Positions 34,163-48,000 of a stretch of DNA of 64,000 nt are shown here, one piece after another. Every line of letters starts with the position of its first letter. Position 1 is the first letter of the stretch. A model generated the notes under the pieces. It was given only the letters and a program-made list of their open reading frames with translations. It was not told the DNA's origin and did not search any database. This DNA is from Dictyophora rubrovolvata (lineage: Eukaryota > Basidiomycota > Agaricomycetes > Phallales > Phallaceae): contig CP114118.1 of assembly GCA_029959195.1 (NCBI GenBank), positions 2,480,001-2,544,000 of the forward strand, read 5' to 3'. The position numbers were made by a program, and so were the translations under genes.

Positions 34163-36080
34163 GAGAACATCATTCTCTCAAGCTCATTAAATCACTTATC
34201 TACTCCCTAACTTATTTTATTCATTATGGAAATTCTCAGTTGGCTTTATGAGGCACTGGTGTATACACAGCGGTCTGATTTCCCATTTCGGCTCCTTTTT
34301 GTTGTCCTCCGGGATCCAATCAAGAACAACAAAAAGGCATAGCCTCTCCGAGTTTGAACCTTGTCAAGTGAACAAGAACACGTCCTGACTGGTAAATCAT
34401 TCAAATTGCCGTATATAGGCGTGAATCATTATCCGTCACAATTAGAATCTTAGGAGCTGGTTGTAGTAAATCTATCGTGCGATAACAATTTCCTTTTTCT
34501 CTCTCTGTCGGTTAAGTCTCAAGCCTAATCTAACAATAACAATCTAGATCTTCACTTTTGATTTTAATTTTCTCTTATTATACCGTGTGCTTAGACTGCG
34601 CCTCCAGCGTCATTTTCCCTGTTATCTGCTAGATGCCACAGTAGATCTAGATCATGACGGTCTCGCCGGTGCGTGATATCAACCCTAAAATCATCAATGT
34701 TATTCAAACTGATTTCGTTTCTAGACCTTTCACACGTCAACAGAAAGGCACGGGTTGCTACTTGCTGGAGGTAGTTAATGGCTAGGCACCAAAGGCGTTA
34801 TCCCTCGACTTCGCGATAAGTCTTCGATGAAAACAACAAAACAGCGTTTCAAACAAAAGTGTGAAATGAAAATGAAGCATCGTAGTGTCAACGATGTTCA
34901 GCGGACCATATAGATCCTACAGCAGCAACAACCACCTTTTTTTTTTTACACACCTCCAATACCTTGGATATTATTTCTTTCCCCTTTGAGTCTCCTCCAA
35001 ATGAACCATTGAAAACACGTAAGCACTTAATATTGGTGATCATTTTCGATTAAGTCCTCACTTGTCTCCCTATTGCACTCTTTTCTCTATTTTTGGCATT
35101 TTCTCAAGCCACTCACCACCATGTTTAGGTGCTTCACGTGAGTTTGATCCAGCACCTTTAAAAATGTAAATCTCTTTCTAGTCTCTGACGTTTTATCAAA
35201 AGATTTTTCCGAGTTGACGCCGCGATCCGTGAATATGGTCGTTCTATGGTCGTTGATCATTTTCTTCAACTAGTCAACAACGTCTTTCGGCTGCTGTCTT
35301 TACCCCGAAAAACGGACCCTTTCTGTCTTTGGAAGTCGTCCCCCCGTTCCCATGATGTGTGCCAAGTATACGGACATGGCATCTATTTATCTGCCATGCA
35401 CACCACGAAAATAGTTATTAGGAAAGTATCACTGCAGCACAGCCCGATGAAGATCCATCAGAGTGTAGATCTGTCTAACCACGTCTGGTATTGACGGCAT
35501 ACATATATTTCATCAGAACTGACAAACTCCCAAGGTCCTGTGGGAATAAGAATGTCGAAACAAGTTCTTATCTGACAGTTTGAGAATCAGCATTCGAGTT
35601 CCTGATGACTCGGTGTCGTCAGCATTGACCATATACACCTGTGAACACTCCCAGTGAGAAAATTCAAATTCTCTTGTATGGTATGCACATAATTTAACCA
35701 TCATCCCTGTTTCATGCAGCACGATTAAATTTACGTTCTCAAAGACTCTCTGTAATAATAACCGCGGTCCGACTCGGAATTCTACGTGTACACGTCCTCA
35801 AAGCTTCATAAACGTTTTTTACCGAACTCTAATTACTTTATTCCCATACTGAACAACCTGATACTTAAAGTAATTAGAGTGCAAAAAATACGACGCGTGG
35901 CATCTTGTAACCTCCTGTAACGCCATGGCGAGATATCCAGATTGAATCTGGCTTCGAATTCTGAAGCCACATCACAGGTAAGTGCACTGGTGTAACATCT
36001 TGTAACATATAGGCACATCACGCCTTCTCTTAATTATGTACAAAATCTTTGTTTTTTCTCAAAACCCGCAAACTCGTGTA
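34163..36080. other. Gene-poor, two inverted repeats
   Basis: No gene supported. It has a 12-bp inverted repeat CCTTTTTGTTGT/ACAACAAAAAGG (34294-34305/34326-34337) and a 15-bp perfect one ACTCTAATTACTTTA/TAAAGTAATTAGAGT (35826-35840/35866-35880, loop 25). Either could be a MITE relic or an RNA hairpin. Confidence 0.5.
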
Positions 36081-36470
36081 AGTTCGGAATCCATTCGGAA
36101 CGATTTTTGCCTGATCGCGGTTAACGCCGCTAACGTTTTGCGAGGCAATGAAGAAGCAATTGCTATAAAAGCGGTTGACGTAAAGTCATAATGCATAAGA
36201 TGACACGTACTATTGACGGTCTATACAATTACAGGTCTCGAGACCATTCGATTTTGAATACTACATAGTATGTATAAAGGGATTATTAAAAAAGCTTATT
36301 ATTCGATGACATCGTTTCGAACAGTTATGAAATTTGACTACACATGCAATTATGATTATTCAATTCGAGTTATTCGCGTGAAACGATTTGGATTCTCTGC
36401 CGCCTACTATTGTTCTCCTATCGTCAATTGAACGAATTGAGAAAAGGAAGATCCTGTAAGCACTTGCATT
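36081..36470 (+). repeat. Diverged duplicated block, copy 1
   Basis: Shares with 37443-37795, in order and same strand: AGTTCGGAATCC-ATTCGGAACG-TTTTTGCC, GAGGCAATGAAGAAGCAATT, TTGACGTAAAGTCATAAT, a CACGTAC box, TCTC-GACCA, and a downstream GTCAATTGAA...GAAGATCCT. No coding frame is shared. Confidence 0.6.
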
Positions 36471-37442
36471 TCGTCATACACACGCCATACTATTATAAGA
36501 GTTATTACATGAATGAAAGTTCAAACGTATGAAAATACGTGTCCAAGGATTGATGCTATTTTAAAGTCCTCGATAATATATATGACCCAACACGGAGTCT
36601 AGACTTTTGTATCATCGTTCTCGGATGTATCGACGGGGACCCGGATTCATCAGGACGACACAAACCTTTCTTCCCTCGCCGCACCAGCTTAAGTTAAACG
36701 TAGTTTAATATATGCATATGGATGTGCTTTAGCACATAGCGTGTCAAGAAAGATCCAGAGCCTGTATATATGCGGTCCGAACATGGGCGAAACACGAAAT
36801 GCATTTTGAATCTGAAATCACGGATGGCCCGAGCTTGTACGGCGAAGGACCATCCTTTGGGTGTGGGAAGCAAGGCCAAGCACTGTGTCGGATTTAGTGC
36901 AAAAATGTTCATCACTGAGAGATCATTTAAGTTAAATAGAAAACCCGAATGATCATGATTCATGATGGAGATTTGCTAGTTGATTTAAAATTCGAAAAGG
37001 AAAGGTGGGTGGTTTATGGATAGTTTTTTCAATAGTAAAAAATTGAGTTGAAAAGCAACAACGTCCTAGCCTCTGATCCTTTATTATTTGAATCAGAAAA
37101 ATGAATTTTTGATTGTTCACCACGGCGTTGGCAACGATTCCTATCGTGGCTTTTGGGCGCTTATGCAACCGATACAAGGAGCCGCGCCTAACTTGAAGTT
37201 GTAAATTTGGATGTACTAGTACAAATAACCACAATCTCTATTAAGATCTACTATTTACCATCGTTTCATGCGTATCTTTCAAAGTTGAACGTTAACTTAA
37301 ATTAGCAATACGTACATCTCTTGCGTATAAATTTTTCTTACGCTTCTTTTTAAACCCGCAACTTCCCCTTTTTCTTACCCTCCCGTTCAAACTATTTGCA
37401 AATTCATTTTGAAATTTGTTTTGAAAAAGGAAAAATCGCGAT
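36471..37442. other. Spacer between duplicated blocks
   Basis: No gene supported. Minus-strand frames at 36694-36963 and 36953-37234 lack recognisable motifs and splice signals linking them. Confidence 0.4.
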
Positions 37443-37795
37443 AGTTCGGATTCCGTTCGGAACGTTTTTGCCCGGCCGCAGTTGCGAGTGCGAGGCGATG
37501 AAGAAGCAATTAATGTATCTAAATTTATGTTTTGACGTAAAAGTCATAATTTAATATGATGTGGTGCCACGTACATATGTACAAATTGCAGTTCTCAGGA
37601 CCACTTGGAAGAAATTAGGGGTTGATTAGAAGCTTGTCAACATTTACTTCGAACAATCATGATATATTTATTCAGTTTCCATACTAGTTCGAACTCCCTG
37701 GCACTCATTTTCTTCTCTCTCCCATGCCAGTCAGTCAATTGAATAAAAGACAGGTTGAGAAGAGGAAGAAGATCCTTCCAAGTTATTGATTTGCA
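37443..37795 (+). repeat. Diverged duplicated block, copy 2
   Basis: Counterpart of 36081-36470. Retains AGTTCGGATTCCGTTCGGAA, GAGGCGATGAAGAAGCAATT, TTTTGACGTAAAAGTCATAA, CCACGTACAT and TCAATTGAATAAAAG in the same order. Confidence 0.6.
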
Positions 37796-39666
37796 TTCGT
37801 TGTGCTTGATGTTCTTTTTTTATTTTGCGTCAGAAGGCAAAAAAAGAGTTTATTGAAATGCATCAGCTTCGGAGTTCACTAAAGGTTGGAAGCATGATGT
37901 GCTTGGAGAAAAAGGAAAAAAAAGAAGTTAAAGGAATGATGCGCGACCGTAACTAAATGGTTCGACAGAAAGGGGTAGAATGAATGTTAAAAAAGGAGTG
38001 AGCGAATAGGATAAATGAAAGGTTGGGTTAAGTGGGTTTGTCAATAATCATCGGCCCTGGATGATGAAAGTCGAAATAAAAGGCTGAAGAACGTTTAAAA
38101 AAAGGAAGGTAAATGACAGACCGCGGTACGTAACGCGGCTGGAAAAAAAAAAGACGTATAAGATGTCCGAACAAATAGATAATGCATGTATGATCGACGT
38201 GTGATGATGATGGGTATCGAGATCGTGAAGACGATGATGGCAAATAATACAATGCAAGGTAGAGGAGATAGGAATATGCAAGTCCTTGGATTTCATAAAT
38301 AATATACCGCATGTTCTTCTCGAGCTGCGACGGTGGTGTTGAGACCAAGCCGAAGGGGGTATAACACGTCGCAAAGGCCGCGTATTCGCGGATCTTGACT
38401 ATGTAAGTTGGTGTTTCGGCCCTTGAAGTTAATGTGTGGTATTTGAGCTTTGATATCTGAGTTTCGTTTCGTGGGGGGTTAGTGACTTTGTACGAGACCT
38501 TGGATAGGTTTGAACGTACACATATAAAGGATACATTGAAAGGAAATAGTGAATGTGATGGTGATGATGATGATGATAATGCGATGTGAGAGGTTGAGAG
38601 AATGCGTGCTGAAAGAAAGAAAAGCTTGATGTCGATGAATAGGATAAGATTGATTGATGAAGATAAATAATGAATGGTTGTTCCTCGTCTCGTCGTCGTC
38701 GTTTCTTTTACTTGAAATAGGATATTGCGGGCTCAGGAGCGCAAGGAAAGGACGAAGGATTAACAGCCTGTGGGACCGGCTGCTGGCAAAGATCGCGACC
38801 CATCGGGACTATAGTGAGGAACATGCACTAAACCCAATAGATCTTTATGTGAATAGGCACGGACGACCTAAAAGGGCAACAAGTATTATAAACCCCTTCA
38901 ACTCAAATCAAAAGAGAAATCTCAAATACGTTATGGTGTGCTCCAATACCGACTCAGGGAGAACGATCGTGATGTTGTCTGTTTGCTTTTCCTTCTTCAA
39001 ACCAGACGCTCCGCGAGAGATTTCAAGTCCGTTTTTATTGTTTCTCAAACGATCGTGATGGTACATATATATCGCATAATATAGCAGTAAGAGATTATAG
39101 GAAGAAAAGAATATAAGATGCGGATATCAAAGGATGGGGGCTTGTTCGCGAGTTGGTGTCGAAAGGGGAGAGGGTATATTCGACGGTGTGACAGAAGTCG
39201 GGTTAGAGGCGATTAGGCTTGGTGACGTGGAAAGCGTAATAAGGGTGTGGATGGAAAAAAAAAGTCCGCAGTCTGAATAATGGTCATAAATAATAAAAAA
39301 ACGTGGTATTTGGTAGCGTTGCGATTACGTGTGGCTTGAGATACATATTGTACATTTTCGTTGTTCGACGGTGCGGTGGTGGTCGAGTGTCTGGAGGGCT
39401 TGTCGGCTTAGGTAACGGCGATTAACCAATGCGTCTAGTTGTTTGTCCGTGGTTGGATCAGCGAACAATAACATGGGTACGTCGAGCGTAGAGGGGTATC
39501 CAGATGGCGCATAAGGGTGCGTTTATGTTCTATTGTACAGATTTGACAAATCTAGGGTTGTAGTGTCAGAACATGTCGAGCCTACGGAGCGAAGGAAGTG
39601 GGAGAACTTACAGTTATACAACACAAAGGCACGAGGCGAAGAAGGTTAAAATCCACGTCCACCAGA
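37796..39666. other. Region 3' of F-box gene, no gene called
   Basis: Rich in A runs and short GAT/GATG repeats (about 38556-38585). The plus-strand frame 38654-39058 and minus-strand frames 38028-38374 look like chance or untranslated sequence. Confidence 0.45.
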
Positions 39667-40758
39667 TTACGCATTCCTCCAAAGCGAACCAGCCACTTCA
39701 GTAGGTTCATCCACTTTCCTAATCGCCCACTCGTCTGATGTCTCTCTGCGGGCTACACGCTGCCACAAGTAAGTGGCCGAGCACATTTGGGTGAATGCGA
39801 CTGTATCGAGGGACCTGCAAGCACGGCCTAGTGCTGTGAGGATAGACCTCTCGACGACACGGGAAGAAGTGTGGGATGAGGGCGACGAAGACTCTTTCAG
39901 GGGGGCGCTCTGTCTGCTAATGAGGATAGTCTTCAAATTGTGCATACGGCTGAGGGCTGGGATGTATGCCGAGATATCTTCGGTGAGAACGACGTCGCCG
40001 AGGAATGAGAGAGTGGGTATATGCATCGCTAGTAAAGCCATGTCGGCAGGTGTTAATTCGAAGCGCTGTGCACACATGATAGCGCGCATTGGGCCACTCG
40101 AGGATGACAAGACGGGAGCGACATCACTCATTTGAGTCTTTGCCCATGCGAGAATGTGGAGGTGCGAGACGGGCTTCGATGGGATGAGAGGCAAGGCAGC
40201 TTGTGGTGTGAGAGTCGCCAATGAATGCGCGACTGGGAGAATGGATGCGACGACTTTGGGTGGTGGAGGAGGAAGTGGGGAAGAGGTTGGTGTGCTGAGG
40301 AGGGTGAGACGAGTTATGGATGGCTGGGTGCGCAAGAATGAGACGAGGCCCTTTGTCATTCCCTCGGTTGTGCAGAAGGAGTCGAGACTGAATGGGAAGA
40401 CGATGGCTTTGGATGGGAGACTTCCACGAATTGTGAGAGATTTGAGATTCTTCATCTTGGAAAGAACAAGAATGGCTTGTGGGATCGCGGTGGAGGAGGA
40501 GGTGGTGGCATTCGAAGGGGCCTTTCCTTTGCCTGGTGCTAAATATAAACTACATTCCTGGACGAGCAAAGCACGTTTCGAGGAAGATAGAGCAGAGATT
40601 AGGCCCGCGTCGTTGTGGTGGAGGATGACAGAACGGTATAGAGCACGCTCGGCTTCGACTTGGAATGACGGCGAAACTTGAGAAAGCTTGACGAGAGAGT
40701 TCTTTTCGTTCACGTGTTCGACGATTGGGCGGAGAAGTTCGAATGGAAGAGAAGACAT
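39667..40758 (-). CDS. F-box domain protein, single exon
   Basis: 363 residues from ATG 40758. The N-terminal F-box motif is LPFELLRPIVEHVNEKNSLV followed by LSQVSPSFQVEAERALYRSV, which would bind SKP1 in an SCF ubiquitin ligase. The rest has leucine-rich-like segments (KMKNLKSLTIRGS, PSITRLTLLS, PTLSFLGDVVL, MHNLKTILIS) that probably recruit the substrate. I reject the longer frame from 40854: its extra 32 residues are a hydrophobic stretch encoded by GAC/GTC repeats, and the F-box normally sits at the start. A TATATAA-like stretch lies about 120 bases upstream. Substrate unknown. Confidence 0.82.
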   Translation of the reverse strand: MSSLPFELLRPIVEHVNEKNSLVKLSQVSPSFQVEAERALYRSVILHHNDAGLISALSSSKRALLVQECSLYLAPGKGKAPSNATTSSSTAIPQAILVLSKMKNLKSLTIRGSLPSKAIVFPFSLDSFCTTEGMTKGLVSFLRTQPSITRLTLLSTPTSSPLPPPPPKVVASILPVAHSLATLTPQAALPLIPSKPVSHLHILAWAKTQMSDVAPVLSSSSGPMRAIMCAQRFELTPADMALLAMHIPTLSFLGDVVLTEDISAYIPALSRMHNLKTILISRQSAPLKESSSPSSHTSSRVVERSILTALGRACRSLDTVAFTQMCSATYLWQRVARRETSDEWAIRKVDEPTEVAGSLWRNA

Positions 40759-43700
40759 TTCTGAACAGAAAAACAAACAAAGATAAAAAATACGAGATAC
40801 GACGACGACGACGACGATGAGGAGAGTTTGAGTTCTGAGAGCGAGGTTTGACAAGAAATTTGACGAGTGCAGCCCTGCCTATATAAACCATACCCTCATA
40901 TTATTATTTTTATTATTAATATTATATTTTTTCGCGGGTAAATTTCCATACAGTAATTAAAAATAAAAATAAAAATAAATTGATGCCTGTGGTATACTCC
41001 AATTATGTAATTCCAATTTACCCCACACAGCACCCATACTAGTACACAGCTGTCCTGATCCGTCGTGATTCGTGACGCAGTGTCACAATTTTTCAATCCC
41101 ACGACCGCCCTATTTCGCCCCGAGATTAGGTGGAGAACGCGTAACGAGCCAAAACCTTAATTGAATTTTTTTTTTATATATTTGTATTCGACTACATATG
41201 CGATTATTCGCTTTGGCTACGGGATTCATGATGTGGACATATTCAGGACGCCCAAGTCCAGTCGACCGAGTGTAATTTCTCTTTTGGGCAGGGAGCCTGA
41301 GAGTGCTGCAGCACTCGCCCCTTCAAGGAGCTTGGACAGCAGTGGACTGCTTCATCTTGAAGAATTTCAGCTGCGGCGCGCTCTGCACCTGACATTTTAG
41401 ACTCAAATACTCGGCATGTCAAGTCCAAGACAGCATACGTACGTACGTATGTACCTTCGTATCTCAGGGAATCTCAGGACGACATCTTAGTGTGCATACT
41501 CCACTAGAGTCCTTTGGGGCACCCATTCAATTGACGATCTGCAATTAACTCTTTCCCCTCTCCCCACTGGCAACGTCAGATGAATCGAGATGAATCTCTA
41601 AATCTGCCAGATCTCACCTCCTTCAATCCAATTGGATGTCTTCACAAAGCGAACCTCGCTCCTGACCTTCTTTCCTTTTTCGTTCACATTCACAAACCGG
41701 GCTAACGCTGACTCATCTGGAGTCCGATGGTAGTTACTCCTTATAAAGCAATCAACCTGGACGTTCGTGCTTCGGAAGTTGATGGTCAATAGCGCTAAAT
41801 AATTCAAGTCCGTAAACGTTTACGGTACGAAGAACATTTCCATACTTATACTTGCACTCCGAGATGCTAAGTATCCGAGTCTACTTCAAAAAAAGTCATG
41901 ATCTACTTACCTCCCAGTCCCATTATTAATGCTTACCTACCACCTCCAGCCTAATTATCCAGCTGCACAACCAAGATATGGTGACCTAGTATCTGAAGCT
42001 GAAAGATTTGTAGTGCTAGTGATAGTAACCACGTCTACAAAGTTTATAATTAATGTATGTATCATCCCATAAAGGTGTTGCTCCGTAGTTGCATTAATAC
42101 CCCTGTCGTTCAACTACTCACCTACATTTTCGCATAAACTTCTTACTATAAACTTCAAAATCGGGAAAGGTTCATTTTAGGCATAAGTTACATTACGATC
42201 GTATGTGCCAGAGTTTATCATCTATTAAGGTCCAGACTAAAGACCGTTCGTACCAAAGGAAATACAGGTTAGTATATACTTTTTATCAAACCACCCGAAA
42301 TCATATAGTATTCCCTTCTAGTATACCTCTTATCTCAAGAACATAAAGTCGACATTTTGCACCATCAGACGGCTAAGCTATCTCGGACTCATCTGCTCTT
42401 TATCGCATATGGACTCGAACGTCGGATAATTCATTTCCTCGTTGACTTTCTCAAAAAGGTAGTCTGTCCGCCAATCTCAATAACGGCCGATGATGGGGAC
42501 TCGGTGAATTAAAGTATACTTTTTTTACTCTATATCTTCGAGTAAACTCGGTGTCTACTTTCCGTAATGGTTACTTCGGATTGGGAGGTCTATAACCTTT
42601 CTTCCGTGGTTTATAAGATAGCTGTCGCGTGCGTACCCGTGATATGGTATTGAAAAATGCTTATTCATTTTATCAGTGTTCGCTTTCTTTTTTTTCAGTT
42701 TGTTTCGGTGCCAAGGCCGATGTTCTAGCCATTCTTGTGTCGATGCGCATGCACGCAACCCATCCTGGCGAGCCCTCAAAAATAAATGCGTGTTTACGGC
42801 ACCCGAATTGGTATTACCTTGACTGGTTTGCGGCAGGCTCCTTTTTTATATACTCTCCGAGAATGTCAAACCATGGATTATACAGAGCTACGTCCGAATC
42901 TTCGTATTTTAAGTGACGTTGACTTGTCTATATTGAATTTATGCCACATACGCTCAGTGATTTCGATTCAGCGTCATACACATGAGTCCTTCAAGGTATA
43001 CGGAGATACGGGATTGCTCGTTTTCCCAAGTTGCAATACTGACATTTAAGTTGGCAAATTCGGGTTGTCAATGCGCAGTGACGAAATATCACATTTTTTC
43101 TCAGCGGTCTTACTTGAAGCCCGAGATCAAGATCCACGTGTCTCTCAAGTAAAGATATATACGGCATTCAAGGACATCCCGAATTTCCGAACTACTGACG
43201 GAAGTTCCTGGACCAACGTTAGAAACTAAGCGACCAACTACGTTATCACCAAGCTGTATACCTAAGGTTCCAAAAAATACACGAAAAATAGTAGTAAGGT
43301 ATATAGTTCAGTGTATTTGTTCTGTTGACATGAGTGCCGCTCACCTTGACAGAATATTATCTACTTGAAGTTTGACACGAACAAGGTTTTTACAAGAATC
43401 TGAACTGTCGCGCCATCATGATGAAAGCCAGGAACACATCAGACATTTCACAGAAATTAAGGACCAACTCTTGCCTTGCATATTTCAATCGAACTAATGA
43501 GGTGCTCCGCTCTTACTTATATATATATATATATATACTTAGAGTGCTCAGAGCTCAAACTTGAAACTCGAGACTCAAATGATGACGTTGATGGGAGGCT
43601 TGTGTGTACAATCGAATCGGTAAGAGCTCGTGTTTGAGGTTTATATTGAATTCGCATCTGATCCCGAGTCTATGCGAGAAGGTGATCGATACTCAGTTTA

Positions 43701-44788
43701 AAATTTATCACCTAAGTGAGTAGTATTACTATTACACTGTCTTCTATTCATGCTCCAAGTAGCATAACTCACAGCTTTGAATATCCTTTTCAATCGGCGT
43801 ACCACATGAAATCGGACGTTCATGTACCCAACTAAAGCTTTTGAGTATTCAAGTTTCATACTTTTAATTCGAGCACCTCGGACCACCTGTTTAGGAAACG
43901 TTCATTTCCCCAACGTTTTTGCATTCCTTCAAACACAACCATATATATACCTCGTTTTTTTTTTCTTTTCTTCACAAGAGGACTTGGAGAAGTTCAATTG
44001 CAGGTGCACCATTAGTCGGCCATTAACGCCACAGGGGTCACGCACACACGGTTAACCCGCCTTTTCTTCTTCTTCCAAAGTTCCTTATTCACCGCCACAG
44101 GGCCCTCAAAAGCTTAATAAAAAGTATACGTCTCAAACTCGTGTTATAACGTGAAGGCTGACGTCATTTCAGGTTTCGAGATTCAAAGTAGATCTTCTAG
44201 CTTGGTTTCGCTTCATGCTTTTGCAATGGCCACGCACAATGATTCACAACCGACAAGAGTTCCATCAATTGGAAAGAGCCCGGGGTTTGAAGCTTTATAC
44301 ATAATATGTTTATCATGACTTATCTGATCTCCTTTGCTTCGCCCTGCCCTGCATGTCGTACTGTCGAGAACACGGTGTCCATCCATATATTCCCTCTGAA
44401 TTGATTGCAGTTGACCGAGCTCCGCTTTTGATGAGTCTACGAGCCACCACTTTTGGTCGTGAGAATACTTTAAATGAACATGCCATTGTTGAACTTGAAG
44501 TAAGGCATACGATTTCATTCTCTGTGTTTAAAAGCAAAAGCTCAAACGTATGCAGGTAAGATATCTTACATGGTTCACTTAATTTTCACCCGAAAAGTCC
44601 TCTCACACTCTTATTGTCATACGTGCCAGGAAAATCCCCCGTGGTATACATAATTGAAGTTATTATTCAATTGAAATATGCACGATCATCATTCATGACA
44701 GAAGACTTTATTGTTCCAGATCGGGCGAGGTTAATTACCTAGGTCCTAGCTCCGTGCGGTGCTACCGCGCTAGTTGAATAGACCAGTG
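40759..44788. other. Gene-poor stretch
   Basis: No gene supported over 4 kb. AT-rich, with a TA microsatellite (43519-43537). Open frames are short and overlap on both strands, the pattern expected by chance. Confidence 0.55.
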
Positions 44789-45090
44789 CTTGTTGATTTG
44801 GGGGGAGAAATTAATAATTTGGCAGCCCCACCGACACCTTACTATATGTGTCCGAAACGACTCATACATGCTGCTTATCATATCTAATGGACCAATATAT
44901 TCACATATCTTGCATGGCGGTAATATAAAAGACTTGTCGATTTGGGGGAAAATAATGACTTAGCAGCCTTATTGACACTTTGACTAGACAGGAGTCCGAT
45001 ACGGCTCACCACATACTACTTATCATTACACACAAAGGACCAATGGCCATGGGTATATTTACTTATTGTTTACATACCAAATTGCATGGC
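44789..45090 (+). repeat. Diverged tandem duplication (two units of about 135-155 bp)
   Basis: Unit 1 (44789-44920) and unit 2 (44933-45090) share CTTGT-GATTTGGGGG, AGCAGCC, TTGACAC/CCGACAC, GTCCGA, CTACTTATCAT, GGACCAAT and TTGCATGGCG in order. Confidence 0.55.
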
Positions 45091-48000
45091 GATTTGGATA
45101 TCTCGCGCTCGGCCCCGGGCTTTATAGACTTGTCCTTATTTCCATGCATCAGGTGGGGCAACGCTGACCCTACTTTGAAGGACTTAGATGATCAAGCTCC
45201 CACTGGGCTGACTTGTCTAGACTCTCATACATTCTGGTTCCACTCCTCGTATGGTCGGACGTCATTCCTCTCACCTGACATCGCAGTTCCGTAATCCCCG
45301 TCAGCGATTAGACATTAAGACTGGATATATCTACTATGTCCCAATCCTGAAGTAAACGCCGGACGAGTTCCTGAGTCCAGATATAGACAGTGGCATTTGC
45401 CCATAACAGGTCTTTTGAATAAGCAAGGGCAGGGTCGGAAAAAGGAGTAATAAAGAGTTCATGCATGGGGAAAATAGGTCCCGGAGTAGCGGCATAGCAG
45501 AAAATTGCCCAAGTGCTAGATATCAATCTGCGATTGGGTGTGTAAACTGTATGTCGATCCCCTTCGGCGTCAACGGCTCGAAGGGGGATATCGTACGATG
45601 CATTTGCCATTCCGCGTGCGCAATGTATACCAAAAAAAATCAGTTTCGAGTGTGCCGGTGTGTCTTCTCATTTCTTGTTCATTTTACGATTCAATGATTG
45701 TTGTCTAGTTTTAATGTCAGCGAGGAAACTGTCATAATAATTGAGCTCCGGATGTCAGAAATTTTAGTTGTACAAAGTATCTCTCGGCGGATTTAACATG
45801 GCCGTCGCATTACGGTCATAGTTGACCCTGCTTCCTGCTTTTGTAGAAGATCAATGATGAACCTGTCGTTGGGAACTTTGGTATGAGATAGGATATGTTT
45901 GATCGGGACGGACTGCAGACCATGGAGCAGGAACTTCAGTTGCATCGGAACGGATTAACTCATAACTAATGGTAAAACGTATTAATTAAGATGGCGTGTA
46001 TTTAGGAGACTAACTTATTTTGTTACACATGGAAGGCCGTGGGATCTACACTCAGCCTTTGCACATGCGTGTGTTGGCGGCCTGAATTGCCAGATACATA
46101 CATATATCGTACTTTAAAAGCTCCGCGGCACATCAATATGGGCAACGACAATCGTAACCCCCATTTCAATCTACTTCTTTTCCCGTTGGTTCCTCACGCT
46201 ACAATCTCAATTACGCCACAGTATCTGACAAGTCTGAATCGCTGTCGGATGAACCCGCATCCGTCTTCATCGGCTGGATGAATTCACCTCGGACCGATTA
46301 CATTTGATACCTTTGTTCAGTTCAGTTCAGTTTGCGTAAGATCTACTGAACCAATTCGTGGATTGGAGATGCTGCTTTATCATTGCATGCACGAAGTGCC
46401 AACACATCGTGAGTAAGCCATCGATATAGACTATATATGGTGCAATCTCATTCTCATTCTCATCGTTTCGTCCTAAAAATATGCAACTCTAGATTCAAGA
46501 GATAATCGATTTCGCATCTTCTGAACGAAGTTAGTGCTACGTTTCATGCTAAAGTCAAATATCTAATTACCAATGCACAATGGGGTCGAATTCTTAGGCG
46601 TATGACAACACGTTAAGTGCGAAGTAATCTGGCCCCTTGGATACATAGTTATGTAGTCCGAGCCTCCGACCGGGAGATCATATGAGCCAACTGGTCCAAC
46701 TATTATATTTAGGCTGCCTGTACACAGAATCATATCTATCATTGGCAATTCTAGTTAGTGCCTAATAAATGCTCTCCAGTATTTGCCAACCGGTGTATGC
46801 ATACCATGCGCGCCCGGCTGACAGGTACGAATGATAAAGCTTTAAGTAGATCAAGAAGTTGAGAAACTCACTTGTGCTGACGGCACTCAGGAAATCCGGA
46901 GCAGGGGCTTCCGATGTCACGGTTCGGGGTGCGCCCGCATGAATAGTACAATATCTTTCCCCATAATCACTTTGATATAATCTCCTTTTCTCAATGACTA
47001 GTCGCGCCTATAATAATTGGTGGAATTCACCGACGACAAGCGAAGAACATTGAAAAGAAAACCGCCAATCGAATGTCTTTTAAGCGTAATTCCCCCATTC
47101 GCGCACGCCGCGCGCGCAATATTTGCACTGACATTGCTGCGATATTGGATACTACCCGCGTCCATCGCGTCGGTAAGGGGGAGCATAAGCAATTTGTGCA
47201 ATTGATTGTTGGTCGCTGTCGGGGGATACGGCTGCGGAATTGTATGGAGGAAGGTACTGCAATGAATTTATAAATGACGTGCTGAATTCAATTTAGACGT
47301 GTGGAGTGTTTGTGTATTGATTGAATAGACTTTTGGTTGTCTCGTTCTTTAGGCGGAAGACCACTGGATGTTCTCTTCGCATTATAAACATTCATCCACA
47401 CTGCTACCAAGAGAACAATACCTTTAGAGGTCCAGGGAAAAGTTGTGTTTTAGCCAGACAGGCTCACCTATCATTTACCTTTTTTTCAAATAGTCCGCAC
47501 TAGTAGTTTTTGCTTACTGATCATGATAAATGAGTCTTTTGATTTTTGAGATGCGAATCTAGATTTTCCCCGGATCTGCGAAGTTATCTGTTGACCCCCC
47601 TTGGGAAGCTATGCCAGCTAAACCGTGTGTGGGCGAATCGCCTCTTTGCTTTGAGAAATGATCATGATCTGGCGCCATAAGTGCTAAGCAATAGATCGAG
47701 AGATTCATTGGACTCATCCTATGCTGCACAGCAGATTATTTGAAAAGCTCGTACATATGTAAACCTTGATATAGGTCCGAGGCCTGAAATGATTCAAGAT
47801 CGAGATTTACCTCCTTACTCGTCATGAACACTTTAGCTTTAACTTCTTCTACCCAAGTCTCGTCAGTCAGCATTTGTGAGGAAGATCACTAATTCACAAC
47901 GAAGGTGATACCGATGAAACATCGAGACTCAGTGCTAGTCCCCTGTCAACGCGTTGTGGAATCAGCACAACCGTGGGCCACCCTCAATTTCCATATTGAT

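Noticed and set aside
38654-39058. 134-codon plus-strand frame
   Set aside because: No domain, no splice signals, in sequence that looks like untranslated or repeat-rich DNA.
40759-40854. Longer F-box protein with N-terminal hydrophobic signal
   Set aside because: The extra 32 residues come from GAC/GTC repeat sequence; the F-box start at 40758 fits the family.
45308-45610. Minus-strand frame with STWAIF and ELFIT as a third ORF B relative
   Set aside because: Resemblance is limited to a few scattered residues; the diagnostic LPxxPxPL motif is absent.
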